From positions 1,116,001-1,180,000 of the forward strand of contig CP013099.1 in the NCBI GenBank assembly GCA_001447805.1: a DNA stretch of 64,000 bases, given 5' to 3'. Both the position numbers and the translations under genes were made by a program. Source of the stretch: Candidatus Tenderia electrophaga (GTDB taxonomy: Bacteria; Pseudomonadota; Gammaproteobacteria; Tenderiales; Tenderiaceae). The notes beneath the pieces are model-generated. The model was not told the origin of the DNA, did no database searches, and was given only the letters and a program-made list of their open reading frames with translations. This document shows positions 8,698 to 17,213 of the stretch, piece by piece (position 1 is the stretch's first letter; each line of letters opens with the position of its first letter).

Positions 8698-10067
8698 AGC
8701 TCTCCATCAACAGCCGCATGCTAATTGCGGCCAGTATCATCCTGTCCGGTTTTCTGGGTGTCACCGGCGTCATCCTGGAGGGTTCCTTCCGCGCCAGCAC
8801 CGAAGAGTCGTTCAAGGAACGTTTGCAAGTCCATCTGAACGCCCTGATCGCTTCGGCCGACCTGCAGGACGACGGTACCATGCGTCTGATCTACGCCCTG
8901 CCGGAGCCGCGTTTTTTTGCCGAAGGGTCGGGACTGTATGCCAAAATCCTGGGTAACGACGGCGAGATCGTCTGGTCCTCGCCCTCCATGCAGGACATGA
9001 TCATTCCCATCCGCGCGGGCTTGAAACGCGGCGAGCGGCGCTATCAATACCTTGCCACCTCGGCGGGCGAACCGGTGCTGGCCTACATGCTGGGGCTAAC
9101 CTGGGGCGAACAGGAAAACGAAAACACCAAGGAGGGCTACACCTTCGCCGTGGCCGAGAGTCTGGCGCGCTTTAATCAGCAATTACATGAGTTTCGCAAG
9201 AATCTGTGGGGGGCGCTGGGCGCCGTTACCGCATTCTTGTTGCTCATGCTCACCCTCATCCTGCGCTGGGGCCTGGCGCCGCTGCGCGAGGCGGCCGAGG
9301 ATTTGCGCGACATCGAGGCCGGTCGTCATTTACAGCTGCATGGCAGGTATCCCAAAGAGCTGCGCGGTCTGACGGATAATCTGAATGCCCTGATCAGCAC
9401 CAACCGCGAGCACGAAGCGCGTTATCAGGCCAGCCTGGGTGATCTGGCCCACAGTCTCAAGACACCGCTGGCGGTATTGCGCGGCGCGGTGGAGCTCCCC
9501 AATCAATCCGTGACGCTTTTGCGCAGCACCGTGGAAGAGCAGGTGGAGCGCATGGACCAAATCGTGCAATACCAGTTGCAGCGCGCCGCCCCTTCGGGGC
9601 GTACCGCGCTCACCGCGCCTGTGGATCTGCAGGCCATCACGCGCAAGGTCGTCAAGGCCTTGGTCAAGGTCTACGCCGATAAAGATATCGATTGCCGGGT
9701 CCATATCGACCCCGGCCTGGAGTTTCATTGTCAAGAAGGCGACATGATGGAGCTGTTGGGCAATCTGCTCGACAATGCCTTCAAGTGGGGCCGGGCGCGG
9801 GTGGCGATCAGCATTCGCCGCGCAGTTTTCGACGACGAAACCGAGGACGGCCTATTGTTGCAGATCAGCGACGACGGGCCGGGCATCGCCGATCATCATC
9901 TGGAAACGGTGCTCACCCGCGGCGGTCGCGTCGACAGCCAGACCAGCGGTCACGGCCTGGGGCTGGCCATGGTGCAGAACATCGTCGCGCTCTATCATGG
10001 CCGGCTGCAGATCGGGCGCGCCGCGCTGGGCGGTGCGCAGGTGACGGTTTGGCTGCCCTGGCACTAA
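8694..10067 (+). CDS. PhoQ-like sensor histidine kinase
   Basis: This is a 457-residue inner-membrane kinase paired with the regulator just upstream, whose stop codon overlaps its GTG start. A first transmembrane helix (residues 8-28) is followed by a periplasmic sensor of about 140 residues containing acidic stretches, a second helix near residues 170-190 and a HAMP-like linker. The phospho-acceptor box is DLAHSLKTPLAVLRG, characteristic of PhoQ. The ATP-binding domain has the N box (LLGNLLDNAFKW), DDGPGIA and GHGLGLAMV. PhoQ senses divalent cations and cationic peptides in enterobacteria; whether this one does cannot be read from the sequence. Confidence 0.92.
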   Translation: MKLSINSRMLIAASIILSGFLGVTGVILEGSFRASTEESFKERLQVHLNALIASADLQDDGTMRLIYALPEPRFFAEGSGLYAKILGNDGEIVWSSPSMQDMIIPIRAGLKRGERRYQYLATSAGEPVLAYMLGLTWGEQENENTKEGYTFAVAESLARFNQQLHEFRKNLWGALGAVTAFLLLMLTLILRWGLAPLREAAEDLRDIEAGRHLQLHGRYPKELRGLTDNLNALISTNREHEARYQASLGDLAHSLKTPLAVLRGAVELPNQSVTLLRSTVEEQVERMDQIVQYQLQRAAPSGRTALTAPVDLQAITRKVVKALVKVYADKDIDCRVHIDPGLEFHCQEGDMMELLGNLLDNAFKWGRARVAISIRRAVFDDETEDGLLLQISDDGPGIADHHLETVLTRGGRVDSQTSGHGLGLAMVQNIVALYHGRLQIGRAALGGAQVTVWLPWH

Positions 10068-10208
10068 GCCGCATGGCTCACCGGGCGGCCAACGGCTGCT
10101 AAGCAGGGCAATGAAACCATGCGCAAATTATCAACAATGTGGATCAAGCGCACAAATACATACTGATCACACCCCCCAGGCCGCCCGGCGGGAAACGCGG
10201 GCTGAGGG

Positions 10209-10236
10209 TTAAGTTGCGCCGCCTAGCGGCCGATAA
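10209..10236 (+). promoter_or_regulatory. Sigma-28 (FliA)-like promoter of the YjfB-like gene
   Basis: An exact GCCGATAA -10 box at 10229-10236 is preceded, 12 bases upstream, by TTAAGTTG (10209-10216), which matches six of eight positions of TAAAGTTT. This is the FliA promoter pattern. The downstream gene encodes a YjfB-type putative motility protein, which fits. Confidence 0.6.
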
Positions 10237-10304
10237 CTTTGATGTAAGACTGTTTTTTGTCTTGATCCCACAGCGGACGTTGGATCCAACTTAGGAGTAT
10301 GAGT

Positions 10305-10517
10305 ATGGATATCAGCGGAGTAATGACCCCCGCCGCCAGCCAGGTGGCGAAGCAGAAGGCCGGAGATCCGGTCGGTGTTGCGGTCCTCAACAAGGCGATG
10401 GACATCGAGAAAGATGCCGCTGCTGAGTTGATCAAGAGCGTGGTCAATCAAAGCCAGGAAGTCCCCACCGAAAAGCTGCCTTCGCATCTCGGGCGCAATA
10501 TCGACGTCACCGCCTAG
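10305..10517 (+). CDS. YjfB-like putative motility protein
   Basis: This is a 70-residue soluble protein whose N-terminus (MDISGVMTPAASQVAKQKAG), central VAVLNKAMDIEKDAA and following amphipathic helix match the YjfB putative motility protein family (PF14070), found in flagellated bacteria; its molecular role is not known. Start choice: AGGAG at 10293-10297 is only one base from the ATG at 10299 but 7 bases from the ATG at 10305, so translation should start at the second Met. A sigma-28-like promoter about 70 bases upstream would place the gene in the late flagellar class, although it lies more than 40 kb from the flagellar genes of this window. Confidence 0.75.
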   Translation: MDISGVMTPAASQVAKQKAGDPVGVAVLNKAMDIEKDAAAELIKSVVNQSQEVPTEKLPSHLGRNIDVTA

Positions 10518-10528
10518 CTTGCACAGCC

Positions 10529-11317
10529 TCAAAACATCAGTTCTCCACCTTCCGTCGGGTTGGTGGAGAACAGTTGTTGCGCCCATTCACTAAAATTCAT
10601 TTCAAAGCGCTTGTTCAACTCTATCGCCCGGCGCGACAGCGCCGGCGAGCTGAGTCGTGTCGGCCGTTGCCTGAAGGCGAAGACGATGATGTTGATGTGG
10701 CCAGGTACGCTCAGGCACAGGGTGTTGCAGTCAAACTGACGCCGCAGGCGCTGGAGTATGGACTTGAATGTCTCGGCGTCGTCGGTGATCAGATTTATCA
10801 CCAGCATGCCTGAGTGGTTTAGTGCGTCGTAACAGCCTTGATAAAAGCCGCTGTCGATCAAGGGCGCCGGCACGCCGCTGTCACTGTAGATGTCCACCAG
10901 CAACCAGTCGAAGCGCTCTCGCGTGGTGACGACGAAATTGGCCGCATCGTCCACATTCACCGTCAGCCGTTCCGACTGCGGCAGGGCGAACCAGTCGCGA
11001 CACACGTCGACGATCACTTCATCGAGTTCCACCACCTCAAGCCGCACCTGCGGCAGGTAATGGTGTAGATGGCGCACCAGGTCACCGCCACCCAAGCCCA
11101 GTAACAACACCTTGCTGGGGGGTGGCTGGAACAACAGTCCCGCCATCATGGCCTGCATGTAGCGCAGGGCGAGTTGTTGCGGCTGCTTTAGATTCAGCGC
11201 GCTCTGCACGGCGCGCCGATCGGTGCGCAACACTCGCACGTCCTCGTTTTGGCTGACCTCGATGGTATGCCACGGCGAATGGCGCACATGAATCAATTCA
11301 CCCTCGGGAAGATGCAT
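10529..11317 (-). CDS. Spermidine synthase-like (PABS-fold) protein
   Basis: The product is 262 residues with the Rossmann fold of spermidine synthases. LLLGLGGGDLVRHL binds the nucleoside part of the substrate, VVELDEVIVDVC carries the acidic residue of motif II, and VDIYSDSGVP stands where aminopropyltransferases have their catalytic Asp region. Many stand-alone proteins of this type are annotated as spermidine synthase without proof of the reaction, and the putrescine-binding residues cannot be verified here. The ATG at 11317 overlaps the stop codon of the upstream DUF2591-type gene (TGATG), so translation is coupled. A longer frame upstream is in conflict with that gene and is not used. 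Confidence 0.8.
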   Translation of the reverse strand: MHLPEGELIHVRHSPWHTIEVSQNEDVRVLRTDRRAVQSALNLKQPQQLALRYMQAMMAGLLFQPPPSKVLLLGLGGGDLVRHLHHYLPQVRLEVVELDEVIVDVCRDWFALPQSERLTVNVDDAANFVVTTRERFDWLLVDIYSDSGVPAPLIDSGFYQGCYDALNHSGMLVINLITDDAETFKSILQRLRRQFDCNTLCLSVPGHINIIVFAFRQRPTRLSSPALSRRAIELNKRFEMNFSEWAQQLFSTNPTEGGELMF

Positions 11318-11643
11318 CAGCCGACCTCGTCGCCCAACTGCGAAATGACATACGCGCGCATGGCCGCTTCCAGCATGGTCCCGCCCTGGGTATTGATGTC
11401 CGGGTCCATGGACGCGGACCATTGCCCTGAACTTTCCCAGTCCCAGTTCAGGTCGATATGGGCCGCCTCGATGATGGGGCCGCCCCGGGACCAGTAACGG
11501 CTCGGCGCCCAGCGCCGCGGCGCCAAGCCCGGCTGGGGCGTGTAAAGATAGCCTGCACCCTCGGCGGCCGGAGTAAGCGCGATGCACCGCGCCCGAGCCA
11601 CCCAGTAATCGAGCTGTTCATGGCTGAGTTGATTGACGTTCAT
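11317..11643 (-). CDS. DUF2591 (phage NinX-like) family protein
   Basis: This is a 108-residue protein. The pattern LDYWVARA near the start, SRYWSRGGPIIEAAHIDL in the middle and EAAMRAYVISQLGDEV at the end are those of the DUF2591 family (relatives of phage NinX). The family is common in phages and their remnants and has no established function. No other phage gene is seen nearby. Its stop overlaps the start of the spermidine-synthase-like gene by one base, so the two are expressed together. An unusual insert (YLYTPQPGLAPRRWAPS) lies before the SRYW motif. Confidence 0.75.
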   Translation of the reverse strand: MNVNQLSHEQLDYWVARARCIALTPAAEGAGYLYTPQPGLAPRRWAPSRYWSRGGPIIEAAHIDLNWDWESSGQWSASMDPDINTQGGTMLEAAMRAYVISQLGDEVG

Positions 11644-11674
11644 GACATCAGCATAAAGCGCGATGCGCTGCGTC

Positions 11675-12763
11675 TCAATCGCTGATCTGCGTTGCTGCCT
11701 GACCCAGGTCCCCGTTTCGGTCGGGGGCGGCGGTGATTACGCTGTTCAGGGGACGGCCGTCGCCACCGCCGCCGAGCAGGTAGACATGCCGCTCATGGGT
11801 GGCGACGGCATAGGCGCTGCGCGCCACAGGTAAGGGCGTGGTGAAGCGCCAGGGGCCCAAGCTGCCGCCGGCGCGGATACGCGCCACCTCGACGCTGGTC
11901 AGCCGCTCACTGCCGGTATGGCCGCCGGCGATATAGAGATAGTCGCCTAGGGTGAAGGCCTCGGCCACCAGACGCGGCGCCAGCAGGCCGTGATCCTCGA
12001 TGCGCCAGGGGGCGAGGCGCCCGCCGGCCTGGAAGCGGCTGGATTCCACGTCGCTGTAACTGGGGCTGCCCGGATTGCGCATGTGGCCGCCGAGCAGGTA
12101 TATCACTCCGCCCTTGGCCGCGGCGGAATGGATATAGCGGTCGATGATGGATTCATGCGCCTCCAGCTGCCAGCGGCTCAGCGCGCCATTATCCAAGATC
12201 TTGGCCCGCTCGGTGGACTTGAGAAAGCGGCCGTCATAGCCGCCAATGGCGTAAATCGTATCGCCATGCAGCACGGTCTTCAGGCCGCGCCGTGGTGTCG
12301 TCAGGTGATTGACGGTCTGCCAGGGCCCGAGCGAACCGTCGCTGTTGATCTGGGCGCGTTCCACCGAGGCGATGGGGTAGTTCTGCTCGCCGGGGGCGCC
12401 GCTGCCGCCGCCCAGGGCATACAGAAAACCCTTGTGGGCCACGGCGGCATTATAGAAACGTCCCTCCACCAGGGCGCTGGTCTGACGCCACTCTCCCAGG
12501 CCGCCGTCCGCCAGGATGGGCGCATATTCCACCGGCTGGACATACGCGCCGCCGGCGTCGATGCCGCCGACTACATAGAGATAGTCCCCATACGTCGTTG
12601 CGGCCGGCGCGCGGCGCGGCAACTGGAACGGGTTTAATTCGCGCCAGCCCTCCAGCCAGTCCTGGCGTTGGGCCTGATTCGACGAGCCGCTCGCCAGCCA
12701 AATAAAGCCGGCGCCGACGGCAATCACGAAAAGAAACGCGCTCAGTTGTTTGGATCGGGTCAT
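11675..12763 (-). CDS. Membrane-anchored kelch-like beta-propeller protein
   Basis: The product is 362 residues with one N-terminal hydrophobic helix (QLSAFLFVIAVGAGFIWLA) that anchors it or serves as a signal. About six kelch-type repeats follow, with recurring YGDYLYVVGGIDAGG, KGFLYALGGGSG, GDTIYAIGGYDG, GGVIYLLGGHM, GDYLYIAGGHTG and RHVYLLGGGGDG units. This predicts a periplasmic beta-propeller that binds a protein or carbohydrate. No catalytic residues of galactose oxidase are evident. The ATG at 12763 (MTRSKQ) is preferred because it puts the helix at the N-terminus. The gene stands alone, convergent with the DUF2591 pair in direction and divergent from the downstream membrane protein. 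Confidence 0.75.
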   Translation of the reverse strand: MTRSKQLSAFLFVIAVGAGFIWLASGSSNQAQRQDWLEGWRELNPFQLPRRAPAATTYGDYLYVVGGIDAGGAYVQPVEYAPILADGGLGEWRQTSALVEGRFYNAAVAHKGFLYALGGGSGAPGEQNYPIASVERAQINSDGSLGPWQTVNHLTTPRRGLKTVLHGDTIYAIGGYDGRFLKSTERAKILDNGALSRWQLEAHESIIDRYIHSAAAKGGVIYLLGGHMRNPGSPSYSDVESSRFQAGGRLAPWRIEDHGLLAPRLVAEAFTLGDYLYIAGGHTGSERLTSVEVARIRAGGSLGPWRFTTPLPVARSAYAVATHERHVYLLGGGGDGRPLNSVITAAPDRNGDLGQAATQISD

Positions 12764-12961
12764 GGATCGGTTACGGGTCGCCTGCAGGGAGCGCGGCAAA
12801 AACTGACAGGCATTGTAGCGTGAATCGTGCCGCCATGAGTGTTTGTCGGCCAAGATTTATATATCCAGGATTCACTGGCGCGTCCGACATGCTTGTTGGT
12901 ATGTTGCGTTGAAACGCATCCAAATCTCGTTAATCCTAAAATCTTAGGAGTGCAAAAACAC

Positions 12962-14074
12962 ATGTCTATGTTCAAACTTGTCGTCAAGGGGGAACTGCTG
13001 GCGGGTCGTGATGTGGAAGCGGTGAGGACGAATATTGCCGAACTGTTCCATCTGGCGCCCGAGGCCGAGCAGTTGGACAAGATCTTTTCCGGCCGCCCGA
13101 TAGTGGTGAAGAAGGGGCTGGACCAGGCTCAGGCGGAACAGTATAAGGCCATGATCCAGGCGGCCGGGTTGGGTTGCGAGGTGGTGGCCGAGCAAGCGGC
13201 GGAGATCGCCGCCGCTGCGCCTGAGGCGGAACCGGTCTCTACACCCGCCCAGCCGGCTCAGGCCGAAGCCGCCGGCGCTGCCGAATATAATCCCTACCGG
13301 CAACCCGAAGCGGATCTGGAAGTGGCGTGCGAGCCGGGTGAGTTCGCCCTGGTGGAACCGCAAAAACTCAGCGCCGGCGCGGGATGGGGCTGGTTCAAGG
13401 AAGGCTATTTCTATTTCAAACAAAGCGCCGGCCTGTGGGTGGGCGCGATTGTGGTGTTTTGGGTCATCGTCATGGTGTTGTCGCTGATTCCGCTGGTTTC
13501 TATATTGGTGAATCTGATTATGCCGGTGTTTGTCGGTGGCTTTATGCTGGCCTGTTACAAACAGTTTCAGGGTGAAGGCTTTAGTCTCGGCGATGTCTTC
13601 GCCGGCTTCAAAACCAATCTGGGCGGACTGTTGGCCGTGGGCGGTCTATATCTATTAGGCATGATCGTAGTCATTGCCGTTTTCATGGGGTTGATGTTTG
13701 CACAGGTGGGTGGTCCGGGGAATATAGCGGCCATAGCCCCGGAAAGTGGCATCCCCGTGTCCATGCCCTTACCGATGGCGCTGATCTTCTTGGTCATGCT
13801 CGCCTTAATGATTCCTCTCATGGCGGCGTATTGGTTTGCGCCCGCACTGGTGATGCTTAATGAGCTATCGGCGGTGCAGGCCATGCGCCTCAGTCTCAAA
13901 GGGTGTCTGCGCAACTGGCTGGCGTTTTTGCTCTACGGCCTGATCGGGCTTGTATTCGCCATTGTCGCCACCATTCCGCTGGCCTTGGGTTGGCTGGTGC
14001 TGGGGCCGGTGATGATGGGATCCATGTTCGCCGCCTATCGCCAGATCTATACAGATACTCAACTTGAGCCCTGA
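12962..14074 (+). CDS. BPSS1780-type membrane protein
   Basis: The product is 370 residues. Residues 1-75 form a small soluble domain (FKLVVKGELLAG, FHLAPEAEQL, AAGLGCEV) resembling a peptidyl-binding ClpS/L7-type fold seen in related membrane proteins. An Ala/Pro-rich linker follows, and then a membrane region of about six helices beginning GWGWFKEGYFYFKQSAGLWV, which matches the BPSS1780 family. No function is established for the family. A clear ribosome site (TTAGGAG) about 10 bases before the ATG at 12962 sets the start; an upstream in-frame codon gives a non-conserved tail. It precedes the RDD-SpoIIM-DUF4129-DUF4350-MoxR-DUF58 run and probably belongs to that operon. Confidence 0.8.
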   Translation: MSMFKLVVKGELLAGRDVEAVRTNIAELFHLAPEAEQLDKIFSGRPIVVKKGLDQAQAEQYKAMIQAAGLGCEVVAEQAAEIAAAAPEAEPVSTPAQPAQAEAAGAAEYNPYRQPEADLEVACEPGEFALVEPQKLSAGAGWGWFKEGYFYFKQSAGLWVGAIVVFWVIVMVLSLIPLVSILVNLIMPVFVGGFMLACYKQFQGEGFSLGDVFAGFKTNLGGLLAVGGLYLLGMIVVIAVFMGLMFAQVGGPGNIAAIAPESGIPVSMPLPMALIFLVMLALMIPLMAAYWFAPALVMLNELSAVQAMRLSLKGCLRNWLAFLLYGLIGLVFAIVATIPLALGWLVLGPVMMGSMFAAYRQIYTDTQLEP

Positions 14075-14102
14075 GCGTGACGGTAAATTAATCAAGCGTA
14101 AG

Positions 14103-14783
14103 ATGCTCGATACCGCCTGTTCAATCGAAACCCCGGAAGGGATAGATCTCGCCCTGCGTCCGGCCGGGCCGGTGCCGCGCATTCTCGCTTACGGCATCGA
14201 CCTGGTGATTCGCTGGGCGATAATGTTTGTCATCGCCATGCTGATGGGCTTCGCCGGGCAGCTGGGTATGGGGATGATGATGATCCTCTATTTTCTGCTG
14301 GAGTGGTTTTATCCGGTCTGTTTCGAACGTTTTCGCGACGGCGTGACACCCGGCAAAAAGAGTATGGATCTGCGCGTGGTCAACGACGACGGCACGCCGG
14401 TGGGATGGGACGGAGCCATTGTACGCAATCTGCTGCGCGCCGCCGACTTTCTACCCTTCTTTTACGTCGTCGGATTAGTCAGCATGGTAACCAGCCGTCA
14501 CTTCCGCCGCCTGGGTGACCTGGCCGCCGGCACCCTGGTGGTGCACAACGCCGGCATCAAACCGCCGGCCCCCGTTGATGAAACGGGAACACGTCCGGCG
14601 CCGGTGCCCTTGAGCGATGATGAACAGCGCGCACTGCTCGATTTCAGTGAATCACGCAACCGCCTCTCGCCCCAGCGCCAGGCCGAACTGGCCGATATAC
14701 TCACACCGCTGACCGGCAAGTCGGGCAAGGCGGGCGTGCTCGAAGTGATGCGCATCGCCAACGGTCTGAAAGGGCAGGCATGA
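14103..14783 (+). CDS. RDD family membrane protein
   Basis: The product is 226 residues. The RDD domain has three hydrophobic segments and the signature residues R in VPRILAYGIDLVIRW, D in the same helix, and GVTPGKKSMDLRVV, with a later RRLGDLAAGTLVV. A soluble Pro-rich tail follows (from about residue 160), ending in helices. RDD proteins are thought to take part in ion or small-molecule transport, but the substrate here is unknown. Its stop overlaps the next ATG (ATGA), showing translational coupling with the SpoIIM-like gene. The ATG at 14103 is chosen over a TTG at 14064 that lies inside the preceding gene. Confidence 0.85.
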   Translation: MLDTACSIETPEGIDLALRPAGPVPRILAYGIDLVIRWAIMFVIAMLMGFAGQLGMGMMMILYFLLEWFYPVCFERFRDGVTPGKKSMDLRVVNDDGTPVGWDGAIVRNLLRAADFLPFFYVVGLVSMVTSRHFRRLGDLAAGTLVVHNAGIKPPAPVDETGTRPAPVPLSDDEQRALLDFSESRNRLSPQRQAELADILTPLTGKSGKAGVLEVMRIANGLKGQA

Positions 14784-15751
14784 GGCAAAGCCTGTTTGAG
14801 CAGAGTCACGCCGACGAGTGGCAACGTTTCGAGACGATGCTGGCGAGTCTGGAGCGGAACAGCAAGCCGCCGGCCGGTGTGGTACTGGCCGATTTCCCCG
14901 CTGCCTATCGACGACTGTGTCACCAGCTCTCCCTGGCGCGTCAGCGCCACTACAGCACCGCGCTGACCGAGCACTTGAACCAGTTGGTGCTGCGCGGCCA
15001 TCAGCAGCTCTACCGGCGCAAGTCCAATCTCGGGTCCACCTTTATCAGTTTCATCGTGGCCGACTTTCCCGCCCTGGTGCGGCGCGAGTGGCGTGTCTGC
15101 ACCCTGGCCTCGGCATTGCTGTTCTTGCCGGCGTTGATTCTCTATGGTTTTGTATTGCTGTCCCCCGAGCTGGTCTACAGCGTCATGCCGGCGCAATTCG
15201 TGGAGCAACTGGAGAGCATGTACGACCCGGCGGCGGAACACGTAGGCAGGCCGCGCGACGCCGGCAGTGACTTCGCCATGTTCGGCCACTACATTCAGAA
15301 CAATATCGGCATCAGCTTCCGCACCTTCGCCGGCGGAATCCTGTTCGGGTTGGGCAGTATCTTTTTTCTGGTCTACAACGGCGCCCTGTTCGGAAGCATC
15401 GCCGCACATATTGACAACATCGATTATCACAGCACCTTCTTTCCCTTTGTGGTCGGTCACGGCGCCTTCGAACTCACCGCCATCGCCCTCTCCGGTGCCG
15501 CCGGTTTACGGCTTGGGTACGCGCTGATCGCGCCGGGCAGGCAGACGCGGCTACAGGCGCTGCGCGGCGCCGCGGCGGTGGCAGTGCGCATCATGTACGG
15601 CGTGATGCTGATGCTGCTCATCGCCGCGTTTGTCGAGGCCTTCTGGTCATCGGCAGTGATGAACGCCACGGTAAAATATTCTGTGGGGGCGGCGTTGTGG
15701 CTATTCGTGCTGTTTTATTTTCTGCGCACGGGGCGTGGCCATGCAGTTTGA
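14780..15751 (+). CDS. SpoIIM-like (stage II sporulation protein M) membrane protein
   Basis: The product is 323 residues. A soluble N-terminal region of about 95 residues (QSHADEWQRFETML) is followed by five to six helices of the SpoIIM family, with conserved QNNIGISFRTFAGGILFGLGS and GHGAFELTAIALSGAAGLRLG. In sporulating bacteria SpoIIM acts in septal peptidoglycan remodelling. Non-sporulating gammaproteobacteria carry it next to MoxR and DUF58 genes, where its job is not known. The ATG overlaps the RDD stop codon and the stop overlaps the DUF4129 start, so it is in the middle of a tightly coupled operon. Confidence 0.85.
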   Translation: MRQSLFEQSHADEWQRFETMLASLERNSKPPAGVVLADFPAAYRRLCHQLSLARQRHYSTALTEHLNQLVLRGHQQLYRRKSNLGSTFISFIVADFPALVRREWRVCTLASALLFLPALILYGFVLLSPELVYSVMPAQFVEQLESMYDPAAEHVGRPRDAGSDFAMFGHYIQNNIGISFRTFAGGILFGLGSIFFLVYNGALFGSIAAHIDNIDYHSTFFPFVVGHGAFELTAIALSGAAGLRLGYALIAPGRQTRLQALRGAAAVAVRIMYGVMLMLLIAAFVEAFWSSAVMNATVKYSVGAALWLFVLFYFLRTGRGHAV

Positions 15752-17213
15752 TCAAATTGCCGTCAAAGTTCGGCCGCGCAGTGCATGGGAGTCCATCGAC
15801 CTGGGCATTCTCATGGCACGTAACTGGTGGTGGCCGATGTGCCGCGCCTGGCTGGCGGTGACGTTGCCGGCCTTTATTGTTTTGCAACTGCTGCTGTACA
15901 GCTATCCGGTCATCGCCATTGTGATCTTCTGGTGGCTGAAGCCGATCTGGGAACGGCCCTTGCTGCACATCCTCAGCCGCGCCCTGTTCGGTGAAGTGCC
16001 GGAGTTGAAGCAGACGTTGTGTGCGTTTCCCGGCCTGGCGGCAAAACAGTGGTTCGCCTCGCTTACCTATCGCCGCCTGAGTCTGACCCGCTCCATGGAC
16101 CTGCCGGTGATCCAGCTGGAAAACCTCAAGGGCAAACAGCGCGCGCAACGATTGAAGGTGCTGCACGGCAATACCGGCACGGGTGCCGGCTGGCTCACCT
16201 TTATCGGCCTGCATGTGGAGATAATCCTGCCGTTGGCTTTTCTTGCCTTGGTGGCGATGATGGTGCCCGAGGCGGTGGAGGTGGATTGGCAAGCGCTTTT
16301 CTTTATGCCGGATCGGGGCGTGATGGGGGGATTCAATCTGCTTAGTTATGTGGTGATGAGTTTGGTGGCACCGTTTTATGTGGCCGCCGGATTTTCGCTC
16401 TATCTGAATCGCCGCATCCGGCTGGAGGGCTGGGACCTGGAGCTGAGCTTTCGCCGTTTGGTGCAGCGGGTCCAGACTCTAAACGGCGTGGGCAAGGTGG
16501 CGGCGCTGTTGCTGGCGGCCGTGCTCGCCTGTGGCTGGCCGCCGGATGCGGCCATGGCGCAAACGCTGGACCGCGAAACGGCCAAATCCCAGATCGAGAC
16601 CGTCATGGCCGATGAGACATTTCATAGTCTGGAAACCGTCCGCAGCCTGGATTGGGACTGGTTTTCAGACGAGCAGCAACAGGAGAACGGGTTTCCCGCC
16701 TGGTTGTTGCAGTTGATCGAATTTCTCGCCGCCAACCTGCGCTTTTTTCTATGGGTTGTGGTCATCGCGCTGGTGTTGATCTTTCTGTATAAACAGCGCG
16801 ACTGGTTATTGCAGTACGTGCGGCGTGGCAGTGAACAAATCCCCGAGGCGCCGCTCGCCGTACTATTCGGTATGGAGATGGGGCGTGAAACGCTGCCGCC
16901 GGATGTGTTGGCCGAGGTGCGCTCACTCTGGCACCGGCAACAGTTTCGCGCCGCCTATAGTTTGCTCTATCGCGCGGCGCTAAGCCGACTGATGCACGAT
17001 TACAACATCCGTTTACGCAGCGGCCATACCGAAGAGGAGTGCCGCCGCCTGGTTGTGCAACAGACCGGCCCCGAGCTGGGTGACTATTTCTCTGAACTGA
17101 CCCGTCACTGGCAGCGACTGGCCTATGCCCACCGGCCGCCCGCCAGCGACGTCATGGATGGCTTGTGTGAGCGCTGGCCGGATTTCTTCCAGGCAGGGGC
17201 GACGAATGGCTGA
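15741..17213 (+). CDS. DUF4129 domain membrane protein
   Basis: The product is 490 residues. It has several N-terminal hydrophobic helices (NWWWPMCRAWLAVTLPAFIV, then a second cluster near residues 165-230), a middle periplasmic stretch, a helix near residue 340 and a C-terminal DUF4129 domain (LWHRQQFRAAYSLLYRAAL with RSGHTEEECRRLV). DUF4129 proteins are linked to MoxR/DUF58 operons and transglutaminase-type proteins; the biochemical role is unknown. The ATG at 15741 overlaps the SpoIIM stop by 11 bases, and the stop overlaps the next gene by 8 bases. Confidence 0.82.
   Translation: MQFDQIAVKVRPRSAWESIDLGILMARNWWWPMCRAWLAVTLPAFIVLQLLLYSYPVIAIVIFWWLKPIWERPLLHILSRALFGEVPELKQTLCAFPGLAAKQWFASLTYRRLSLTRSMDLPVIQLENLKGKQRAQRLKVLHGNTGTGAGWLTFIGLHVEIILPLAFLALVAMMVPEAVEVDWQALFFMPDRGVMGGFNLLSYVVMSLVAPFYVAAGFSLYLNRRIRLEGWDLELSFRRLVQRVQTLNGVGKVAALLLAAVLACGWPPDAAMAQTLDRETAKSQIETVMADETFHSLETVRSLDWDWFSDEQQQENGFPAWLLQLIEFLAANLRFFLWVVVIALVLIFLYKQRDWLLQYVRRGSEQIPEAPLAVLFGMEMGRETLPPDVLAEVRSLWHRQQFRAAYSLLYRAALSRLMHDYNIRLRSGHTEEECRRLVVQQTGPELGDYFSELTRHWQRLAYAHRPPASDVMDGLCERWPDFFQAGATNG

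Noticed and set aside
10128-10146. Two DnaA-box-like 9-mers (TTATCAACA and TGTGGATCA) in opposite orientation downstream of the PhoQ-like gene.
   Set aside because: Each has a mismatch to the consensus, there are only two, and no origin-associated genes (dnaA, dnaN, gyrB, gidA) or AT-rich unwinding element lies nearby.
11317-11643. DUF2591 gene considered as a prophage remnant.
   Set aside because: No other phage-like gene, integrase or attachment repeat in the surrounding 10 kb.
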